Origin: Bacteroidales bacterium UBA932
Lineage (GTDB): Bacteria; Bacteroidota; Bacteroidia; Bacteroidales; UBA932
Direction of reading: 5' to 3'
Assembly: GCA_002293585.1 (NCBI GenBank)
Contig: DBDM01000124.1
Span: 190 to 10,382 of the forward strand
Length of the DNA stretch: 10,193 nt
This document shows positions 6,463 through 10,193 of the stretch, piece after piece. The number at the start of each line of letters is the position of its first letter. Within the stretch, counting starts at the first letter, position 1. The position numbers and the translations under genes are program-made. Under the pieces are notes generated by a model that was not told the DNA's origin, searched no databases, and saw nothing but the letters and a program-made list of their open reading frames with translations.

Positions 6463-6672
6463 ATGGGCCAACTTAAAGAAAATATGCCGGTTTATGGCAA
6501 GATAGTGTGGATATTGCTGGCTTTGATATGCTTCGAATTGGTTATGCTCCTTTTGATGATACCGGACAAGGGCATTTTCCATTGGGTTACCGTGGCTGTG
6601 ATAACCATATGTGTGTTTTACCTTGCGCGGTTGGTACTGTTTTTAATAAAGGAGCTCAGAAAGAGAATTTAA
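6463..6672 (+). CDS. Small two-helix membrane protein, function unknown
   Basis: A 69-residue protein I do not recognise as a named family. It has a short polar N-terminus (MGQLKENMPVYGK). A first hydrophobic segment runs about 14-33 (IVWILLALICFELVMLLLMI), followed by a short turn with PDKGIFHW and a second hydrophobic segment at about 42-62. The basic tail KELRKRI would stay in the cytoplasm under the positive-inside rule, which puts both termini inside. A consensus -7 box directly upstream and the 19-base gap to the following reductase support a real, cotranscribed gene. Seven of about nine isoleucine codons are ATA, as in its downstream neighbours, which also favours genuine coding. No catalytic motif is seen. 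Confidence 0.75.
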   Translation: MGQLKENMPVYGKIVWILLALICFELVMLLLMIPDKGIFHWVTVAVITICVFYLARLVLFLIKELRKRI

Positions 6673-6691
6673 TGGATATAATACCGCAAGT

Positions 6692-7672
6692 ATGTATACA
6701 ACCTCTCCACAAAGATATGCCACTATGAAGTTCCGTCGCAGCGGGCGCAGCGGGCTGTTGTTACCTGCCATATCGCTCGGCCTGTGGCAGAATTTCGGCG
6801 ATGTTGACGATTTTGCCCGCAGTCGCGAGATAATAACTGCCGCGTTTGACAGCGGCATCACGTACATAGACCTCGCCAACAACTACGGCCCCCCGCCCGG
6901 AAGCGCGGAGAGCAATTTCGGAAAGATAATCAACGGCGACCTTAAGGCCTACCGCGACGAATTGGTGGTAGCTTCCAAGGCCGGCTATGTGATGTGGGAC
7001 GGCCCATACGGCAACTGGGGCTCGCGCAAGTCGCTCGTGGCGAGTTGTGACCAGAGCCTGAGGCGTATGGGGCTCGACTATGTCGACATATTCTACTCCC
7101 ACCGCTACGACCCCGATACCCCGTTGGAGGAGACTATGGGCGCACTCGACTACATAGTCCGTTCCGGACGTGCGCTTTATGCCGCACTTTCCAACTATCC
7201 GCCCGAAGCCGCGGCTAAGGCGATAGACATACTTGCCGCGCTCGGTACCCCGTGTATAGCCCACCAGATAAGGTATTCCATGCTCGTTCGTGGTATAGGC
7301 GAAAGCCTTTTCGAACTGCACAGGGATAAAGGGGTGGGATGCGTGTCGTTTTCGCCCCTTGCGCAGGGTTTGCTGAGCGACAAGTATCTCAACGGCATAC
7401 CCGAAGGCTCGCGCGCCTCACGCGACGGCACTCTCAAGGGCGATTTTATAGCCGACAATATAGAACGTGTGCACCGGCTCAACTCCGTGGCCCTTCGCCG
7501 CGGCCAGACCCTGGCGCAGATGGCTGTATCGTGGCAGTTGTACGACGACCGGGTGACGACAGTGCTCGCCGGCGTAAGCAGCACGGCCCAGCTTCGCGAC
7601 AACGTTGCCGCCCTCGACAATTGCAATTTTACAAGGGACGAACTTGCGGAAATATCCGATATCCTCTCATAA
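6692..7672 (+). CDS. gpr: Aldo/keto reductase, YghZ/Gpr type (L-glyceraldehyde 3-phosphate reductase-like)
   Basis: A cytoplasmic NADPH-dependent aldehyde reductase with a TIM-barrel fold. Its closest recognisable relative is E. coli YghZ (Gpr), which reduces L-glyceraldehyde 3-phosphate and is linked to methylglyoxal detoxification. The 326-residue product shows the subfamily stretch SLGLWQNFG (28-36), the catalytic Asp60 and Tyr65 in DLANNYGPPPGSAE, Lys96 in ASKAGY, and His137 in FYSHR, so the full tetrad is present. Cofactor-binding segments include SPLAQGLLSDKYLNG (221-235) and the C-terminal VSSTAQLRDNVAAL. The ATG at 6692 is preferred over that at 6725 because MYTTSPQRYATMKFRRSG aligns with the YghZ N-terminus. 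The product ends soon after the last helix, lacking the short tail of the E. coli protein. Most Ile codons are ATA. The true substrate cannot be fixed from sequence. Confidence 0.9.
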   Translation: MYTTSPQRYATMKFRRSGRSGLLLPAISLGLWQNFGDVDDFARSREIITAAFDSGITYIDLANNYGPPPGSAESNFGKIINGDLKAYRDELVVASKAGYVMWDGPYGNWGSRKSLVASCDQSLRRMGLDYVDIFYSHRYDPDTPLEETMGALDYIVRSGRALYAALSNYPPEAAAKAIDILAALGTPCIAHQIRYSMLVRGIGESLFELHRDKGVGCVSFSPLAQGLLSDKYLNGIPEGSRASRDGTLKGDFIADNIERVHRLNSVALRRGQTLAQMAVSWQLYDDRVTTVLAGVSSTAQLRDNVAALDNCNFTRDELAEISDILS

Positions 7673-7718
7673 GATGCTTTTTTGACCCGTACCTACTTAC
7701 CTAAACTTTTATAAAATT

Positions 7719-10022
7719 ATGAAAAACTATTTACTTGCCATGTTGGGCTTGTTGCTGTTTGCTGTTGGATGCAGTTCAGGCGGCGGCTCTATAACTGAAA
7801 TTCCCACCTATACCGTAGTTTTCAACTCGCAGGGAGGAAGCTCCGTAAGTTCGCAAACGGTACCCGAAGGCGGAAATATATCCATTCCCACGGCCCCTTC
7901 GAGGGCCGAATACACTTTCGGCGGATGGTACAAGGAGCCGTCGTGCATAAACCTCTGGAATTTCTCTTCGGATGCTGTATATAACAACATAACTCTCTAT
8001 GCGCGCTGGATACTTGATCAAATTCCGACCTATACCGTTACCTTCGACTCGCGCGAAGGCAGCCCGGTCGACCAACGAATAGTAGCCCACGGCGAAAAGA
8101 TTCCCGAGCCGGAGGCCCCGCAAAGGTCCGGATATATTTTTACGGGTTGGTATGGCGATGCGGCCCTTGAAAATATATGGAACTTCGACACAGGTACAGT
8201 CACTGTGGATATGACGCTTTACGCCTCATGGCAGGAGGCCCCGACGTATACTGTCACCTTCGACTCGCGTGAAGGCAGCCCGGTCGACCAACGGATAGTC
8301 GTTCTCGGTGAGAAGGTTCCCGAGCCGGAGGCTCCACACAGGGACATGTATATTTTTATGGGTTGGTACGGCGATGCCGCCCTTGAAAATATATGGGACT
8401 TCAATACAGGTACCGTTACGATGGATATGACGCTTTATGCTTCATGGCAGGAGGCTCCGACGTATATCGTCACTTTCGAATCCAACGGCGGCAACACCAT
8501 AGATCCGCAGACGGTGCATGAGGGCGGCCATGTCGAAAGGCCTGTTGACCCGACCCTGTTCCGTTACAACTTCGAAGGCTGGTACAAGGAGGCAACGCTG
8601 GAAAACAGTTGGGACTTCGAAACCGGCAAGGTGGCCGGTAATATGACGCTCTACGCCAAATGGAGCGCCGACGCCGAACTCTCATATCCCGGTGTGGTAT
8701 TTATAGCCCCTGACGGAAACGACAGCAACGACGGCTCGATACAGAGGCCCTTTGCTACGCTCCGCAAGGCCAAGTCAATAGTCGACAATGCGGCCAACGG
8801 GGTGGATACCGTGTATATCCGCGGAGGAGTGTATAATGTGGGCTCCGATCAGCAAACGAGCGAGGATGGCACATGGGTCGATGTTTTCGATTTTTCGTCA
8901 AACCCCGATACCGGCACCACCGCCCGTGTGGGTACGGCCAGCAAGCGTATATGTTATTACGGATTCCCCGGTGAACGCCCTGTTTTCAACCTTTCGGCCG
9001 TAAGGCCCGGCAAGAGGGTCAGGGTCTTCTATATAGGCAGGCATTACTACCACTTCAAAAATTTTGAGATAGTCGGCACACAGGTGAGTGTTACGGGCCA
9101 CACACAGTCCGAGTGTTTCCGTGTTGACGGAGGCAACAACAATATCTTCGAAAACCTCGCCATGCACGACGGAATGGCGATAGGCTTCTACCTGGTAAGG
9201 GGGATGAACAACCTTGTGCTTAACTGCGACGCATATAACAACCACGACAGCTTCTCCGGAGGAGCGGGCAACGTGGATGGCTTCGGAGGCCATCCTTCGA
9301 GCACCGGAAGCACGGGGAATGTCTTTCGCGGATGCCGCGCATGGTATAACGGCGACGACGGCTTCGACCTTATAAATGCTTTCGCACCCTACGTAATAGA
9401 CGGGTGCTGGTCGTTCCTCAACGGATACATAAGCGGTACGACTGTTTCGGGCGGCGACGGTGCAGGCTTCAAGTCGGGAGGTTACGGTATGTCGGCGCTC
9501 TCAGCCTCGGCGATATCCAACCTTGCCGGCGGCGTTCCTGTGCATGTGGTCAAGAATTGCCTCGCATACTATAACCGGAACCAGGGTTTTTATGCCAACC
9601 ACCACCTGGGCGGAATAAAATGGTATAATAATACCAGTTGCCAGAATCCGTCCAATTTCAACATGCTGAACCGTGCCCAGGGGAGCGAATCTACCAACGG
9701 CGTCGACGACCCCAACAGTTACGGCCACGTGATTGTGAACAACCTGTCGTATCGTCCCCGTACTTCGGGCAGGGACATAGTCTCCGGAAGCAATAGCGTG
9801 AGTACTACATTATGCACATTGACGACCAACTCGTTCCCGGGCACGGCTCCGGTGGCCTCGGACTTCGTAAATGCGGATGACTACACCCAACTTATGTTGC
9901 CGCGCAAAGCCGACGGAAGCCTTCCCGACATAGATTTTCTCCGTCCTGTTCCCGGCAGCCGATTTATCGGCACAGGCACGGCAAACGCCGAGACTGCGAA
10001 CACAAACATAGGGTGTTTTTAA
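7719..10022 (+). CDS. Lipoprotein with four InlB B-repeats and a family 9 pectate lyase-like beta-helix
   Basis: The 767-residue product has a lipoprotein signal (Lys2, hydrophobic core 4-17, Cys18 in FAVGC). Four InlB-type (Listeria-Bacteroides) B-repeats follow at about 29-315, each with the pattern YTVTF, GWY and MTLYAxW. From about 324 to the end lies a right-handed beta-helix domain opening with VFIAPDGNDSNDGSIQRPF, typical of PL9 and DUF1565-type enzymes. Residues expected of PL9 are present: Asp520 in NVDGFGG, Asp546, Asp547 and Asp550 in NGDDGFDLI (calcium ligands), and Lys585 in GAGFKSGG (the likely catalytic base). It should therefore cleave pectic polymer, homogalacturonan or rhamnogalacturonan I, by beta-elimination. 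That substrate is inferred from the family. Residues 2-6 of the mature protein (SSGGG) lack the acidic cluster often linked to surface export in this phylum, so its facing side is uncertain. No SusC/SusD pair is in the window. The 46-base upstream gap has only a weak promoter-like sequence (TTTG 7681-7684, TAAACTTT 7702-7709). Confidence 0.88.
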   Translation: MKNYLLAMLGLLLFAVGCSSGGGSITEIPTYTVVFNSQGGSSVSSQTVPEGGNISIPTAPSRAEYTFGGWYKEPSCINLWNFSSDAVYNNITLYARWILDQIPTYTVTFDSREGSPVDQRIVAHGEKIPEPEAPQRSGYIFTGWYGDAALENIWNFDTGTVTVDMTLYASWQEAPTYTVTFDSREGSPVDQRIVVLGEKVPEPEAPHRDMYIFMGWYGDAALENIWDFNTGTVTMDMTLYASWQEAPTYIVTFESNGGNTIDPQTVHEGGHVERPVDPTLFRYNFEGWYKEATLENSWDFETGKVAGNMTLYAKWSADAELSYPGVVFIAPDGNDSNDGSIQRPFATLRKAKSIVDNAANGVDTVYIRGGVYNVGSDQQTSEDGTWVDVFDFSSNPDTGTTARVGTASKRICYYGFPGERPVFNLSAVRPGKRVRVFYIGRHYYHFKNFEIVGTQVSVTGHTQSECFRVDGGNNNIFENLAMHDGMAIGFYLVRGMNNLVLNCDAYNNHDSFSGGAGNVDGFGGHPSSTGSTGNVFRGCRAWYNGDDGFDLINAFAPYVIDGCWSFLNGYISGTTVSGGDGAGFKSGGYGMSALSASAISNLAGGVPVHVVKNCLAYYNRNQGFYANHHLGGIKWYNNTSCQNPSNFNMLNRAQGSESTNGVDDPNSYGHVIVNNLSYRPRTSGRDIVSGSNSVSTTLCTLTTNSFPGTAPVASDFVNADDYTQLMLPRKADGSLPDIDFLRPVPGSRFIGTGTANAETANTNIGCF
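7803..8663 (+). repeat. Four tandem B-repeat coding units
   Basis: The units begin at 7803, 8025, 8241 and 8457, each at a Pro-Thr-Tyr. The second and third are exactly 216 bases (72 residues) long and differ at 10 of 72 residues; long stretches are also nearly identical in DNA, for example GACTCGCG and AAGGCAGCCCGGTCGACCAA. Units 1 and 4 are more divergent. The pattern indicates a relatively recent internal duplication that produced units 2 and 3. Unequal recombination between them could change repeat number. Confidence 0.9.
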
Positions 10023-10027
10023 AATGT

Positions 10028-10057
10028 TATTTTCTTTTTCTTGATAAAAAGAAAGTA
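10028..10057. repeat. Stem-loop repeat unit 1
   Basis: The arms TTTCTTTTT (10031-10039) and AAAAAGAAA (10046-10054) pair perfectly around a CTTGAT loop, and the stem can be lengthened to 12 pairs including one G-U. It begins six bases after the lipoprotein stop codon. Its sequence is closely similar to the second unit at 10080-10112, including the shared 3' part AAAGAAAGTA followed two bases later by CAAA. It could act as a weak terminator or mRNA 3'-end stabiliser. Confidence 0.6.
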
Positions 10058-10079
10058 TGCAAAAATTCTTTTTTCCTCC

Positions 10080-10112
10080 TTACTTTCTTTTCCATTGATG
10101 AAAAGAAAGTAA
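10080..10112. repeat. Stem-loop repeat unit 2
   Basis: A perfect 13-bp stem, TTACTTTCTTTTC / GAAAAGAAAGTAA, encloses the loop CATTGAT. It starts 52 bases after unit 1 and is similar to it in arms and loop (TTGAT core). The last ten bases of the window, from 10184 (TTACTTTTTT), look like the left arm of a third unit cut by the edge. This suggests a repeated intergenic hairpin element rather than a single terminator. Confidence 0.7.
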
Positions 10113-10114
10113 TC

Positions 10115-10175
10115 AAAGAAAACTCTACCGGTCGGCATCCGATCCGACCCGCTGCCGGCCGGTAGAGTTTTCTTT
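10115..10175 (+). terminator. Long terminator hairpin after the lipoprotein gene
   Basis: The arms at 10115-10137 and 10153-10175 form a 23-bp stem with one G-U pair. A G/C-rich upper part (CTCTACCGG and CGGCA paired with TGCCG and CCGGTAGAG) sits on an A-rich/T-rich base (AAAGAAAA/TTTTCTTT). The loop is 15 nt. The T-rich descending arm on the plus strand fits intrinsic termination of the lipoprotein transcript. The matching A-rich ascending arm would let it work for a converging transcript too. The stem is longer than most intrinsic terminators. Confidence 0.8.
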
Positions 10176-10193
10176 CTTAAATGTTACTTTTTT

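Noticed and set aside
6761..7626. Minus-strand open frames within the reductase region
   Set aside because: They are shadows of the reductase gene, which has a complete catalytic tetrad in the plus-strand frame.
7681..7709. Promoter directly upstream of the lipoprotein gene
   Set aside because: TTTG at 7681 is well placed, but the candidate -7 box TAAACTTT departs from TAnnTTTG at two positions, so it is too weak to annotate.
7803..8663. CRISPR-like or satellite array
   Set aside because: The repeats are 216-base protein-coding units in a continuous frame and match B-repeat modules; there are no short repeats with unique spacers.

Overview
The window comes from a member of the Bacteroidota, most probably the order Bacteroidales. 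Three things point there. The ribosomal, EF-Tu and RpoB proteins read like Bacteroides-type sequences. The genes lack Shine-Dalgarno motifs and have A/T-rich leaders. Two sites match the Bacteroidota sigma factor consensus (-7 box TAnnTTTG, with a -33 TTTG at one of them). A genus cannot be named from this sequence alone.

The left two thirds (1 to about 6360) is one transcription and translation operon on the minus strand. In transcribed order it holds tRNA-Tyr(GTA), tRNA-Gly(TCC), tRNA-Thr(GGT), tuf, tRNA-Trp(CCA), secE, nusG, rplK, rplA, rplJ, rplL and rpoB, with rpoB cut by the window edge after 511 codons. A consensus promoter sits directly upstream of tRNA-Tyr, and no equally good one was seen further down. 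The protein genes from secE to rplL are 10 to 40 bases apart. The larger gaps hold structure: a perfect 13-bp hairpin between rplL and rpoB, an A/T-rich inverted repeat between tuf and tRNA-Trp, and degenerate 7-base tandem units in the tuf and rplL leaders.

The right third (6441 to 10193) is on the plus strand, divergent from the operon. A near-leaderless promoter drives a 69-residue two-helix membrane protein of unknown function, followed 19 bases later by an aldo/keto reductase of the YghZ/Gpr type. Next comes a 767-residue lipoprotein: a lipobox, four InlB-type (Listeria-Bacteroides) B-repeats, and a right-handed beta-helix domain with the calcium ligands and catalytic lysine expected of a family 9 polysaccharide (pectate) lyase. 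The window ends in two related stem-loops and a long terminator hairpin. The plus-strand genes use the isoleucine codon ATA heavily, while tuf uses ATT and ATC.

The gene content is largely conventional and I found no clear new multi-gene system. The points most worth checking are the rplL-rpoB hairpin, A-C mismatches in the acceptor stems of two neighbouring tRNAs, the 7-base periodic leaders, the tandem stem-loops at the right end, and the B-repeat/lyase fusion with its near-duplicate internal repeat.
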